A DNA stretch of 64,000 nucleotides. It comes from Agrypnia vestita (lineage: Eukaryota; Arthropoda; Insecta; Trichoptera; Phryganeidae). The stretch spans positions 124,001 through 188,000 of the forward strand of contig JADDOH010001545.1 of assembly GCA_016648135.1 (NCBI GenBank), given 5' to 3'. A program made the position numbers and the translations under genes. Of the stretch, positions 38,901-53,389 are shown one piece after another. The notes under the pieces were generated by a model, which saw nothing but the letters and a program-made list of their open reading frames with translations, did no database searches and was not told the DNA's origin. The first letter of the stretch is position 1; each line of letters opens with the position of its first letter.

Positions 38901-41900
38901 TATTAAAATTTAATAATTTAAGTCCGTATAAAAGGGGATCTATATGCAAAAACAAAATTTTACGGGAGATAGAAAAAAAAAACACTCAGTGAAAGTGAAA
39001 TAAATAATCAGAGTTTTTTTTCTAATATTCCGTTACGGTCACGGCGTTGGCGGGTTTTCTCGCACAAATCTCCGAAACGGGGGGTCAAAGTCCGTCACTA
39101 TTAGTCTCGTCTGAAACGGTACAGTTGCCGGCAAACTTCTTGAATTTTTTTGGCATAGTGGGGGAATGCGCAGAAGACAAAATTTGGGTCTCTTTGGTGG
39201 AATGGTACATGCGCAAACTTCCCCCCACTACGCCGAAAATATTCAAGATGTTTGCCGGCTACTGTATGAGATTTTACCTTGCGAAATAAATAACGGTGTT
39301 TTCTTTGAAAGAAGGTCGAGCAGCCAATTAGTATCAAGTTTCCCAGGATCGTGCGAATCCGTAGGGCCGTCGAGAGCCTTGAAGACAGCAAGGACGCTCG
39401 CGTTCAGTGGTCGCCCACACGTGTCATGTACTCTGTGTGCCTACTACGGTACTACCGCTTCCCGCCGCTGATTAGATCAACCTTGTTGCAGTTTAATTCA
39501 TTATCGTGCTATTATGACTCGAGTTTAACATCTGTCGGCACAAAAGAGAGGGAAATATAATTTTTACTTAAAACTAGAAAATTCTAATTTACGGGGTGCG
39601 GTGCCTTTGTTTTCGTGCCTTAAGACTCCGTTGAGACCTTGCTACGCCAATGTTAATATCTGATGCGTAGCCTTACGATCTCTTACGATGGATGCGGGTT
39701 CCAATAATACATGCTTACAGCTTTTATAGGGATGACTTTATACAATGTAAGATATATACTATGGCGCGCGATCCGTGTAACGCGGTGGCTATAATCAGTC
39801 TACCTTTCACGCGGACCCGGCCGACCTTTTATGCCCTTTCTCGCCAACTCTGGTTCTCTCTTTCGCAGACTCTACACTATCTTATTACAAAATTTGATTC
39901 TATTTATTATTGGACGTACTTATTTATGTACGCGTTTTTATTTGAGAAATATCAAGACATCTTTCAAATGTTATAAATTTGTTAGCTAAAATAATATTAG
40001 AACGTATTTTATAGAATATTTATCGCATAAAAATTGACAGTGTACAATGTTATACAAATTTGTTTCAAAACATGATTGTTATGATACTGCAAACCAATAA
40101 AAAAGACCCACAATGCTGTTTATTATATGAATTTGTGTATTTATAATAACCAATGTTTTCACATTTTATTGATTATTGACAATTATAATGAGCTTTTATT
40201 AGCAGTAATTTATTATTTATTTGTGTATTTTGTGTCCCCGCTACATTTTTTGTGTGCTCTATACACACTTACAGCTTAAAGGGGAACCTTGATCAGGACA
40301 CCATTGACCATTGTGTACTGTTTGTGTACTGCTAATCTTGGTTGACAATTTTCAGTTATTTCCTATATCTTTATAAGCATATCAAACATACACACTTTCC
40401 AAGTACACAAACTCGTCTACTATTTTTTCACACACTTCTTTCTACTTCTACTTCTTCCTTCTTGAGTATCGTTATTTTAGATTTGCCAATATTCATGTTG
40501 AGGTCATTTTCCCTTGGTACATTTCACTCACTGTATTGCGTAAATTTCGTTTTATATATAATTTTAAACGCCGCATAATCTGCGTACAGTAAACATCCAA
40601 ATAGCTCATTCTTAATATTCTAGTTCATTCCCAAAATTATGCATGTATATGAATAGTTAGCTATGTAGACAACACGCTACCCTGTTTTACAACTTTTGTA
40701 ATGCAGTAGAAACTCGTTAATTTGAAATTCAGGAGTTCCAAAAAAATATTTCGAATTATGCGCAACCCCGTTAATTCGAACTTCGAGGTAAAAAAAAATT
40801 GCGATGCGATTGCGAAATTTGCCAAAAATCGTAAAACTCATGAAAAAGGTCATTGATTCTGTGAAAAATCTGTATTTTTGTAATTAATTGTTCTTTTTAT
40901 CGCCATGTTTTTAGGGTAAATTATAAATAAAAATATTAACAACTAAAACGGCTTACGTAATATCAAAAATATAAATACAAAGTAAATAAATATGTCAAAT
41001 GATTTTACAGAAGAAATTCTTAAGAAGGTGCGTAAAACAAATTGAAATGCAATTTAACAATAAAAACCAACGAAATAATACACAATAATAATAATAAAAA
41101 AAAACAATGCATAATAAAATAAATAGATCTGTTACCACGGCGACGCGCGCAAAATGGCGCGATAGCTGTTGCGATTTTCGCGCCGACTAATACCATACCA
41201 CCCACATAATAAAATCGTGTAGTAAGGTAAAAGGAGTACAACTACTAAAAAAGGTCATTAGTTAAACGTTAAAAATATTTACATTTAGTAAATAGTTTGA
41301 TCCTTTTTACTACTACATTACTAACTTAAGTAAACATAATTTACTCGCTCGAGCCGGAACCTAAATACGAAAGATGCCCCGTTGAAAATTCAAAATTCAT
41401 CTAATGTTGACGTGATAAATTTTTGGACAGAAAAAATGAAATTTCGCTCGCAAATTTCAATGAATGTAGAGTTGAATTTTCTAAATATTTCGAAAAAACC
41501 TGAGGAAATTAAAAATTTTCCGCTTAAATTGCACGAAATATTTGTTTGTGAATATTTGTATATGAATGTATGGAGATGAAAAGGAACCTCGACTTTTCAG
41601 GTAAATAGTGGAAAAATTGAAAACAATAAACGTAAAACTGTAGTTTTACTATATTTATTAAGCTAATATAAAGATCGCGACAAAAATTCGAATTATGGCG
41701 AATTTCGAATTATCGGAGTTCGAATTAATGGGGTTTTACTGTACCAAACTTTGGTTTAAATGACCTTGGAATCTTACTGTTTTTTTTTTAAAATATTTTT
41801 TTATTTCTTCAAGCACAATTTGTACTGTTCTGTACGGTGCCTTTCTCTTTGTTCAGGGCCTTTTTGATTATATGTTCATTGCTTTTGATATTCTTTGCAT

Positions 41901-44900
41901 GATAATACAAAGAGTCTGAACTTCTTAAGCTTTTCTGCAGTGGGAGTTATCTTGAAGCTGCCTCTGATGTACTTTGGATATCCTTAATGTACACTTCTTG
42001 TGTTTAACTTGCCACCACGTCCATGTTCTTAGAAATCTGGTACTCGGAGATTAAAAATTTCAAAAATTGTTCCAACATAAAACCTAGAGTGAATGTTTCA
42101 CTGAATGTAAACTTATTGCGTGGTTTGAATGCTTTTATACATAAATGTTGGTTCGCGAATGTTCGACCGCTTTCTCCATACTTTTAGTGATTATGAGATT
42201 TTTTGAGAATAGTTCTTTAGCAGATGGTTTTGTTTTATATGTTATAAACAGATGTATTGTTTTATACATCATATCGGTGTCACCAGTGGGTCGGATATGA
42301 TTTGATGTAATGCGTGTGTACTCGCGAAGGAATCAGTGTGACTGCACCTCTGCCAAAATGCACAAGCAGTCTAATGCATGTTGAGTGAACGCTGAAGACG
42401 TGTGTGTGAATGTGCATGAAGATGTATGTAATGTGGGATGTGATACAGAATGAATAGAAAAAAGTACTCACAATTAACTCGTTGGTTTCTTGAAATCACA
42501 AAACTTTACAAGTTGGAGAATGCGTTATACAACAATACACGGAGCGCGAGTTTGAGGATGGTATCGCGGGCACTGGTCGGTGAGAGAATGTTTGGTACTT
42601 TGTCGGCGCCTCGGGCTTCTCGTTAGGTGATATCTCCCGAGCGCAATTGATACGGATCAATCCCAAACGGTTGGGAAGCTCGAGGGACTAGAGTCCAAGC
42701 AGGTCTGGCTCCACCATCACAGTCCAATTGATGTGTAGTTACCATTTTTTTAAACTCTATTTTTAGCTCTCGGGGCTGCATTCTACAACTTGGAAATGGA
42801 TATAATAATAAATTTTTCTTTTATAAAATATGTGACAAATTCTCTCATCTCTTTCTGCCAATAAAAAATATTGCGAAGTATGCAAATAAGAGTCAGTTGT
42901 ATCAACATGATTTATAGCAATCTTTCGTTAAAACCATCAATTATTGCATTTTCACACCAATCACACAACTAATTTATTGTAACAAACCAAATACTTGCAC
43001 ATCAACAAAAATGGCTCATGCCAGTATGTTTATCTTTTGATTTTTATTTGCATTGTCATTTTGTCACATATGTATGCGCGTAATAAAATTTAAAGATATG
43101 CATCACTCTTTAGATAACCTTGCGATATAAAAGCCGGATCAAGAATTAATGTGTCTGGGTATACGCTATAAAATAAGACTGTTCTTGATGTGAATTGCAA
43201 TAAGTGTCATAAATGATTAATCACCTTCCATTAAAAGTATTGATTATATTATATTTAGATAAATTATGTGAATTGCATACATTTTTTAAAGAAATTAAGG
43301 AAAGTATTGAAATTTTTTATCAGTTCATGACCTCAAACGAAATTGTGTGGACAATTTATGAAAACTTTATTTCGCCAGTAAATTAATTTTCATGGCATCA
43401 TTGACGAGATGATGAGATATTAATTGACCCAACAATTTTTTGATCGTGGCTAATGCAACTTTTGTTCAAGTTCCATCACTTTATTTTCTGCAAAATATCT
43501 GTATAAAAATATTTTTTAGTTGCAGTTCGATATAATTTTATATATATACAAGTTTTCCCAGTTGTGATAAACATATTGCAGTGATCAATCAAAGATCAAA
43601 CTTGGTCAAGCAGGCCAATTCCCATTTTGTACATTAACCACCTGCCCTTGACAAATTATATAAACATTTTTTGATTATATATGGAATCTATTGCTGGAAA
43701 AATTTTGTGTGTCGTCTTTTTGATGCGTTATATCTATGTTGTAAAATGATTTTTGTTGCTTGATGGACAATGTGCGTTAAGCGAAGAGAACACATGTATA
43801 TCGTCAAGTATAACGAGCCCTTCCTTGAAAAAGCTCATGAGCATAGAAACATAATTTTGCCAGAGGGAGTTTTAATTTTAATGCTATTATTAATGTAGTC
43901 TTTATGAATATTTAATAAACCTAGTTTTAATTAGAATTAAATCATTAAACCACTATTTATAGATTTAATTCTATTGCTAAATATCTTTAAAAAACCTGCA
44001 AAGTTGCACTTGTAATCTTTTGCCTGGGAGGGCTCATTACATGTCTTATTTATTTTAAATTATTGTGTTAACAGCTGTTTATTTGTGAAATATCAATTCG
44101 CCACGCCTAGTGAGAGTTTTATGATTGATTTTTGTAATCAGGTCTTCATTATTTTGGGAAGTGGTGGCGTGCGCTCTGGCAGCCCTCGTCCTATGGCTTG
44201 CGGTGATCTTTGCCATTCGGTATACTCTCAAGATGCTCTTCATATACAAGGGCTGGATGTACGAGTCTCGGGGCCCCGGCCAAAAGCTGTCCCTAGCCAC
44301 CAAGCTGTGGGTGGGCGCCGTGAAAGTGTTGTCTGGCTGGAACCAACCCAAACTTTATAGTTTTCAAGGATCCTTGCCGAGACTTCCTCTGCCCTCTGTC
44401 GACGATACTATGAAGAGGGTTAGTACCTACTTCTTTCCAACACATTTTATGTAATTTTTTTTTGCAAATTTAATTAAAAAGAGATTGATTAAATTAATAA
44501 AACAGATTTATTGTCTAAATTATTTGGCCTGAAGAGGTAGGACCCTTTGACAGAAGTGTATTTTTATTCATTTAAAACGTTCAGTCATTCAACTCTTCAT
44601 ATCACCGTATTTGTTATAAATATGAAGATATTTGTATGTGCATTACTTGGTCAGCATATTCGTAATGGTCAGGTCAATGATTCACAAGAGTAAGAAAATG
44701 ATTCACTGGACATATGCTGGAATATAAATCAACACTGTGAAGGCTAGCTGAGAACTAGCTGATGCTTGTGACTGTTCTGATAATATATTAAAAAATGTGA
44801 CAACACTTTCAGAGAAATTCACATGTTTTTCACTTTGTACTGGTGAAATATTAAGTACTTTTGTGTTGCGTACATTTGCAAGTAGATGTTTTTCAATACA

Positions 44901-47900
44901 TTTTTTATGATGCTTACTTAAGCTGGTTGCTTTTGCAAAACTAAAAAAAATAACCATAGTTTGCATTTTTCTCATATTTAAGAAAAAAGGCTAACACGCA
45001 AGGCAAGCTACTCCTAAATATCAAGATTCTGTATGAGGTACAAAGCAAGGAAATATGGAAAAATGAGATTGACTAATTAGTCAATTTAAACATTTGTCAG
45101 GAAAAAATTAAGGCTTGTAAGAAAAGTGAAGTGAACAGAAGCATCTTCCGCTCAGGACAACACATGTGAATATCATTTATATTATTTCTAGTATCTGAGG
45201 AGTGTTCGTCCGTTGTTGGACGACGAGAACTACAATCGCATGGTCCACTTGGCCGAGGACTTTCAGAAGGGCATCGCTGTAAAATTGCAGAGATTTCTCA
45301 TTCTGAAGTCATGGTGAGTCTCTGTCTTGTCTCCGTGAAATACTCCAATAAATACATTCAAAAGTATATTTTTTGTTTTTCAAGCTCAAATTCACTATTT
45401 TTTTTGGCTGCCAAACTTAAAAGTGTTTGCATCTTTTTTTAATGAAACCCATTGAAGTAGCTGATTTATCCAGTTGATTGCCATTGAGACAATAACTTGA
45501 CTTTACATTCCTCACACAACGGAGAAGTTTACATTTTTTTATTTTACTTTATTTATAAGTTTACATTTATTTTTTAATGAATGCAAATGAAAATTTAAGC
45601 AAAATTGAACAAAATTAAAATATCCCAAAAACTAATAAAGTTATGAAGTTGCGTTTTGCATGAATAATTTTGTTCCGTTTGGTGGAGTCATCGTAAGCGA
45701 GGCATCGTAAACAAAACAGCTATGTGGAGATGTGACGTTACAAGCGAGTTGGCGGTCACAATCATTCTGCACTAAAATACACTATTATTTTTTATTATAT
45801 TTATGGTTCATATATTAGTTAAATGCAACAACATATTATATTACACAAAATTTCTTCATTGTTTTACAATATTCAAGCAATAAATAATCCTAGCTATTGT
45901 GTAAACACACACGATTAAATGTAAATTGCACCAATTTTTGTATAAATTAATTATTATTTTACTGATTTCTTGGAATGTTGTATTAACTGCCTGAATTTGT
46001 TTGTAGGTGGTCAAGCAATTATGTTTCTGATTGGTGGGAAGAGTATGTGTACCTCAGAGGACGATCCCCGCTGATGATCAACTCCAACTTCTACGGAATT
46101 GATGGTCTCCTTATGCAAATGACGACAGTGCAGGCTGCGCGAGCTGCCAATGTTATTTATCTGTGCCTTGTCTTCAGAAGACACATTGATAGGCAGGAAC
46201 TGGAACCGGTAAGTTTTCCCAATGGTTATACACAATCCTTATAATCTATCCTGTTTTTTAAATTTATTTTTTAAAACCTCTTTAAACAATAAGTTTCCAT
46301 TATGTCTTGCTTACTTGCACATAATGCAGTGCTAATAGTGAAGCATAATGTCAGATCAGATTGGAGAAATCGGACTTCGCAAATAAAGGCACTTCCTTTG
46401 AGAGAGATACACGGAAATATATAAATCTTATTTAAGTGTGATGAACACCGAATACCGACGTATAACTACGTCTCGTTTATTTTTTATTTTATTTATTGAA
46501 TATTAAGTGTTGGAATAAAGATCCAATGTCCCAATATTCACAGAGTGTATGATATAATAGTAAATAATTATTGTTAAAGACAAGTGAACAAGTTTATGTA
46601 TTTGGGAACTATGTTTACTAGGGAAGAAAAGATTGAGAGTAATATTGATAGTGATGCTCCGAGTGCCAATAAAATTTTTGTCAAATGATGCAACCTAACA
46701 GGTGTTGCATCATCAATGGAGTACATAGTTGTATTAATTTGAATCTGGTATTCTTTAAATGTTTCATTTCAAATTATTATCAATTCCACAATTGTAAAAT
46801 ATGTACATTGGTGATGATGTGTCTGTTTGTCTGATGATATGTGTGATTTGCAGATCATGGTGCAAGGAATGGTGCCACTGTGCTCTTGGCAGTACGAGAG
46901 AATCTTCAATACGGTGAGGGTTCCCGGTGTGGAGACGGACAAGATAGTTCACTACCAAGACAGCAATCATATTGTGGTGTATCACAAGGGGCGCTACTTC
47001 AAGGTCATCATATACAGCAGGGGCAGACTACTCAAGCCTGCAGAAATACAATTGTAAATATGGCTTATACATTTTTACATTGTTTTATTTCATTTTCAAT
47101 AATTCCATTGCAAATAATATTGTAATCCTCAGCTCACTTAGATACAAAAACAACACGGTGTCTTTCAATATTTTGATCAAAGTTGAGTTTTTTGTGTCAG
47201 ACTTCTTACAATAATTTTATCTTAAAACGGTGTTACAAATATATTAAATTTTCTAATATGTAGTTCAGGACAAACATAACAAAAAAAAAAAATTTAGTAT
47301 TATTTGTAATATTTTTTAAAACAACTATTGATTTGAATAAAAATAAAATGTATCTAATCTAATTCATGTTATAACAAGAAATGAAAATGTTTGCTCTTAT
47401 AAATTATTAATGAAAAAGTAATATAAAGCGAATAATTATATCTGCTAGAATACGCCTGAAAATCAATATTTTCAATTTTTAACTGCTGTCATGTACCAAC
47501 ATATTATATTTTTATTTTTAACAATATTTTTATATGAAAGTATGTTCAGTAACTGTGTTCATAAAAAATATTATATGAACAAATTATTTTTTGGTACTGA
47601 CTTATAAAAACATATACTTTCCAGACAGATGCAATCAATTTTAGATGACACATCAGAGCCACTTCCCGGCGAGGAGCGTGTGGCATGCCTCACGGCGGGG
47701 GAGCGCTCCCACTGGGCGCACGTGAGGCAAACCCTCTTTAACAAGGGCCACAACCGCACGTCCCTGCACTTGATTGAGACAGCAGTATTCACCGTAACTC
47801 TTGGTCAGTTTAATGATTTATCCATTATAAAATCATTGTGTTATTGGTAAGATTATAATTAATGTTTACGATATATTCGAACATATATGCTTGTTTTCAT

Positions 47901-50900
47901 TTATTCATTATCTATGTTCTTCTTGCAAACGCATTGTAAATATTTTCATACACATTTTTCATTGGTTTAGCAAATTACTTGTTAGCATACGGGTATAATC
48001 ATATTCTTTGTGAAAAACGTGCATTTATGATGAACATTTAAATTATGTAATATATTCAGCGGATCCCCTAATAAAATTTATCACGGAGATTGCGTTAGAA
48101 AATATTGCAACATTTCAATGTACGCTCTTTTATATTTTGTGTTCCTCCCATCAAGTATAGATTCTAGGTACCTTTCGTAGGCTAAGTCAGCTAAGTCTGG
48201 ATCTAAATTGGTTTGTGCTATATTTTTATTAATTTAATAAAAATACAAATGTGAAATAAGAAACGTATCGCATCAATTTTCTTACTATCTTAGAACTAAG
48301 CCAAATACTTGTTCTATTAAAATAATTCCCATTCTGGGGAGCTTCAAGATCTTTGAATTTAGATTAAATTAATATAAAAAAATATTGATATTTAAAAAAG
48401 TTATCCGATTGAATTTTGTTAGGGGCCAGTATTATTAATTAAGAGCCTATTTATTATTTTAAAACTGATATTTTCACATCCCATTTCCTTTCAGTGGTAG
48501 AAGTTCATGTCTTAGTCATACACGTCTATGACACATTTAATGCGTTTTTTTTATAAACATTGTTTTAATTTAAACCACGCATTAATAAATTTTGTTAGTA
48601 ATAATTTATATGTTATTTTGTCTCAAAGTATTTGATAAATCTAGATAAATCTCACTAGAGTTAAATTATTACTTTCCAAATGTTAATATTTAATTTAAAA
48701 TAGCAATTACACAAGATCAAATGAAATAAAGGATTTCTTTCAAATGGTATTTGATTGAGGGTCGATGGTAATATCATACTTATTTATTTGAAATCAAATT
48801 TATTTGAAAAAATTAGAGTTACTGTAACATTAACATGATTTTTTTTTTATGTACTGCTGTAATTTCTTTGCGATTTTTGACATTGTACAATTTTTAAATC
48901 TCAAGCGACAATACATTACTTTATTTTGTAAATATCAATAAAATTTATTTATTTAACAATATTTTTAAATGTATGTTTAAGAACACAATTACTGCATTTT
49001 GTCCACATAGGATAATCATTAATTAAATAAATTTTAAAAATCTCATAGAGATAAAGCTATTTATATGGGAAACATGTATGGAAGTCTTTATAGAGTGCCC
49101 AGGGTTGATGACCTATAGTAGCCGGGTTAAGTAATCACTTTACACAACTATACTTTTAACAATGTTACATTTACCGATTCCACCACGGGAACATCAAATT
49201 ATCAAATTTAAAAAAAAAATCTATTGTGGTCAATAATTTGTAATCACATAGATATCATTACCAGTGGGGACACCCACTTCTTTTTCCACCAATTTTCGAC
49301 CACAAATGGCATAGTTCCTTCAAATATGGATGTTCTAATGGTGGAATTGGTGAATGTTGCACTGTGTAAAGTTGTCAATTAAGTCAGCTAATAAAGGTCG
49401 TAAGCCTTATGGCCACCCTTTAAATACTTCCATACATGTTTTCCATATAAATAGCTACGTCTCTGTGAGACTTCTATAATTTATTGTAATTAATTATTTA
49501 TTTTTCACTAACAATCTTTACTAGCTTTAATAGCTTTGCATGGCGACATAAAAAATGGCACAACCAATTTAAACTAATTGTAAGGAAAGCAATGTAGACA
49601 GTATTATCATTGTGGAATATGGCAATTATACATACTTTATTTCTTGTTAGTTAGCAACATAACTCGACACTTTGTCATTGAAGGGTACAAGCGATATATA
49701 TGTTACAGCGAATTTGCATTTTTAGTGAGACTATACTTTCACTAGTAGAAATGTACTTTTCCCGGTCGGGCAGAGTCTGGGCAGTGAAAACATCTAAATC
49801 AACGAATTCTCAGATTCACTACACATTATCCGTGAAAATATATTTTGTTCACGAATGCGCGCATTACTCAAAGCATAGACAATATATCGGTGAAACTATC
49901 AATTTGTACACGTAATTCTTAAAGCGTAGAAAGTATAAAGGCGGCACTTCACTAGGCGATTTTTATTCATTTTGCGGTCCTATTTTAACTCCTAAATTAA
50001 AATAGGACAGCGGCACCGCAAAACGAATACGAATCGCGAAGTAAGGTGTCGGCTGAAAGATCGCGCACTCGGGTTTTTTATGATATCTGACGACTGCCGG
50101 AACAAAACGAGGTTATGTCACCATGTAAATATTGGGGGGTTAAGGGAAATTTTTTATTAATGAATATGTATTTTGTCAATTAAGTTTATTAAATATGTTT
50201 TTTTTATAACAATACAACAAAAGTTTATTTCTTACAAATATAGAAACATAAATAAACATACACCTGGTATTATTAATTTTAAACGAACCTTTAAAAGTGC
50301 GTCAAGTAACAAACACTCGATGCGAAAAATACAAAAAATCAAAGAGATTCTAAGTCATCATTTACGTTTGAATTCATTCAGATTCTTCCGCATTTCCAAT
50401 TTTCTATCTTTTTATCAAAAATGTGTCTAATGTCATTTGCGTTTCTTGTTTGCGCTGTGTAAAGCACGTGTAAAGTGGGTGGTAGACGTACAACATAAAG
50501 TGCGCGGTTTTTAAGTTCGCAAACTTACTCGGCTCGACGTCGGTGACAGACGTGAAGCTTGCTCACACCGTATCATTTTTATGAGTTTAATCGACTGTCT
50601 TTTGAATTATAAGATGATCAGAATTTCGTAAGTGTTCGCGATTAAAATTTTAAAAATATATTACGTTTTAGTTACCTACCTAAACTAATCCAGTCCAGAA
50701 GTGTGACAGTTCGAGAAACAGAACTATCGCCACAGAATAGAGAATATGCTATCGCTCAAAGGATAAAAATTAGAAATACTGTCGCTTTGTGGTGACTTTG
50801 GACTAGACTAGTGTAGAATGAGACACAAAACGCAAAATAAATTTTGAAAAACAAGGTCCATGTGCCATTAGAATCTTGTTATAAAATCATATAATGAAGA

Positions 50901-52046
50901 ATTGGTGCAGCCGAAACTTTCAACACTTCAAAATGACTATTTTAATAATATCCGTTACCTACATAATGTTGATATGCACAGAAGAAATTAATAATGCAGT
51001 AAGAACCTTGTTCACGCAATAACTTATTAAATTGTTATTCAAGGCCCGGTTGTTTCAATTTGGATAAATAAAAGTTCGTTTAAAAGCATAGATTTTTACG
51101 GAAACGGATTTCAGACTTGTCAAATTTAATTTTTGACAGTTCGGAAACCAATAAATTCACTAGTAAGTAGAAGTTAAAATATTGTATTCATTTCTATTGG
51201 TGAAAAACTCTTTGAATATGATAAGAATGACCTTGAATATAATTTCTCTAAAATGCCAGTGAATGATGGACTCACTAGAAAAACAGATTCACTGTAACAT
51301 ATATAATTTGATCTTGTGTTCAGTTTTTATAATATATAACAACAATGACAACAATATTTCACAGTTCTAGATCCAACTCTCCTTTAAGTACTCTAAAATC
51401 ACAGTACTTTGTTCAACTTTTTCAAATTCAAAATGTCAAGGTATTGATTTTGAGATCATAAATAATTAATTAGAATGATATATATTTTTTTATTTTTTTG
51501 ATATATTTTATTTATATTAAATTTTTGGCGACTGTTTAGCGAACCGAGAGACACTTTCGTTTGTTAGTGGACATGTTTCCGATAGAACAATTCGCGTTTA
51601 ACTGATTAGGCTTTTAAATGCTAATACAGTAAACTGCATAAAACAAACTGTCACCTCAAACATTTTGGAAACCCCTAATAATCGGAGTTATACGACAGTT
51701 CGACCTTCAGTTCGGCATTCCTTTGATAAGAAATGCCGACGAACTATTGTTTGCCTGTGCACGTGGCATTTTCGGACACACTTTGTGTACATCATAAAAT
51801 GAATCCTAATTAAGTACGAGCCGAGTACGAGTACGCTTTAAAAGCAAAGTTCATTGTTATGAGTACATATTTGTTATTTTTTCTGTAACTCAAGCAAATA
51901 CGTATGCAGAGTTTCTAAAATTTGCTCCATATATCCGGGAATCGCGCTCCTTATAACCGAGAATGATATTATGGGAATATGCGAAAATCAAAATCAATTC
52001 ACAGTTTTGCTCATTATAGCCGGGATCTCGTTATAACCGAGTTCGA

Positions 52047-52082
<36 letters not shown>

Positions 52083-53303
52083 ATAAAATATTATAAATTA
52101 TATTTTAAAATATATTTACTATGTTGCGATTCGAGTTAAACAGCGTTGTTGTTGAAAAATAATTTTTGGACATTGTTGAATGGAACTCACCTTTAACCCT
52201 TTCCACGCGTCAAAAAATGTATCTGACATCTTTCCTAGGGAGCGCCATTTGGCTACATTATATGATAAGACTCTACATTTATTAATTGTTTATAATCAGT
52301 CATGAGTAAAGTATTCAAGAATCTTCAAGGACAAAAAAACGAACACTGAAATCTTTCAAATATTTACAAAATAACGTAAACAAAATTTAATATGGGATGA
52401 CATAACACAGGGCAACGCCAGCTGGCGCCATAATTGGTGGTATTTATAGTTCCAGAGTAAAGTGGTGTTCTGCACAGGCACTGATTTTTAACACTATTTA
52501 CAATTCATAAAATCTTAAATAATATTTTTAAAACTTTTTCAAAAAGTGATACACCTTGAAACAATTTTTGGCACACGGTAGTACATTATATTCTAAACAC
52601 ATAAACTGAGTTTGTTTTCTAATTTTATTTTTGATACTGGATGTTTAAATAAGGGTATTTGTTTCTATTAAAAACTTATAATTCCTTAATACTTCAACAG
52701 ATTTTAATAATAAAACGAAACAAAATTTGAAGAATTATCGATCGAAACTATTTTTACATAAACAATTTTCAAAGTTGGATTAAAATCGCACTTTTCTTAA
52801 ATAATTTTTAATATAATCATTCAATTATTATTTTTAAACATCAAAACTGTCACAAACATAAAAGTCACTTGAGAATAAATTATAAATCAATTTATTTTGG
52901 TGTCTGATAATATTTCGTTTCATCCAAAAAAAGCTCCGTGCAGAACTCCACTGAGATTCAGAGTCTTTGTTCGTACGCGCGGAAACCGGCTGGAGATTTT
53001 GAATAATTGAATCATATTCTGCTGCATTAGGACATTTATTATTTCGGGTTTGTTTATAAAATCACTAACAATCTTTGACAAATATTGAAAGATGTCACTA
53101 GAATAAAGATGCAAGATATTTTTGAAACCATTTTTACCGCTCCACGGTGCACGTGTACGCGGCAGTGGCGAGCGAAACACGGTGACTCAAATATGAATCG
53201 TCCGCGCTGTGGGCACGTATGGCGCGACTCATATATGAGTCGCCCGCGGGTAATGGGTTAATTCAATGGGACATCTTCATTTGAACACCTTTACACCATA
53301 TAT

Positions 53304-53389
<86 letters not shown>

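Larger units (their letters stand above)
26495..44141 (+). other. CPT1 intron 2 (17.6 kb)
   Basis: A phase-2 intron. It holds repeat D copy 4, foldback families A and B (partly nested), three LINE or SINE remnants, two nested MITEs, a mariner-type MITE and a pogo-type derivative, all listed separately. Stretches such as 29110-30260, 30750-32860, 34010-34720, 35520-37250, 39270-40700 and 41750-44100 show no gene. A partial MITE near 42890 is the only other thing seen there. Confidence 0.85.
44419..47624 (+). other. CPT1 introns 3-6 (short)
   Basis: Introns 44419-45191, 45314-46006, 46209-46853 and 47054-47624. Noncoding and AT-rich. Intron 3 has a minus-strand open frame (44703-44975) without a recognised domain, and intron 5 carries a LINE fragment at 46583-46680. 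Nothing else was seen. Confidence 0.8.

Noticed and set aside
44079..44360. Open frames on the minus strand and other plus frame over CPT1 exon 3
   Set aside because: They mirror the GC-rich exon; the CPT1 frame has the family motifs and correct splice phases.
44703..44975. A 90-codon minus-strand frame in intron 3
   Set aside because: No recognised domain; inside a short intron of a gene on the other strand, probably chance or an old transposon piece.
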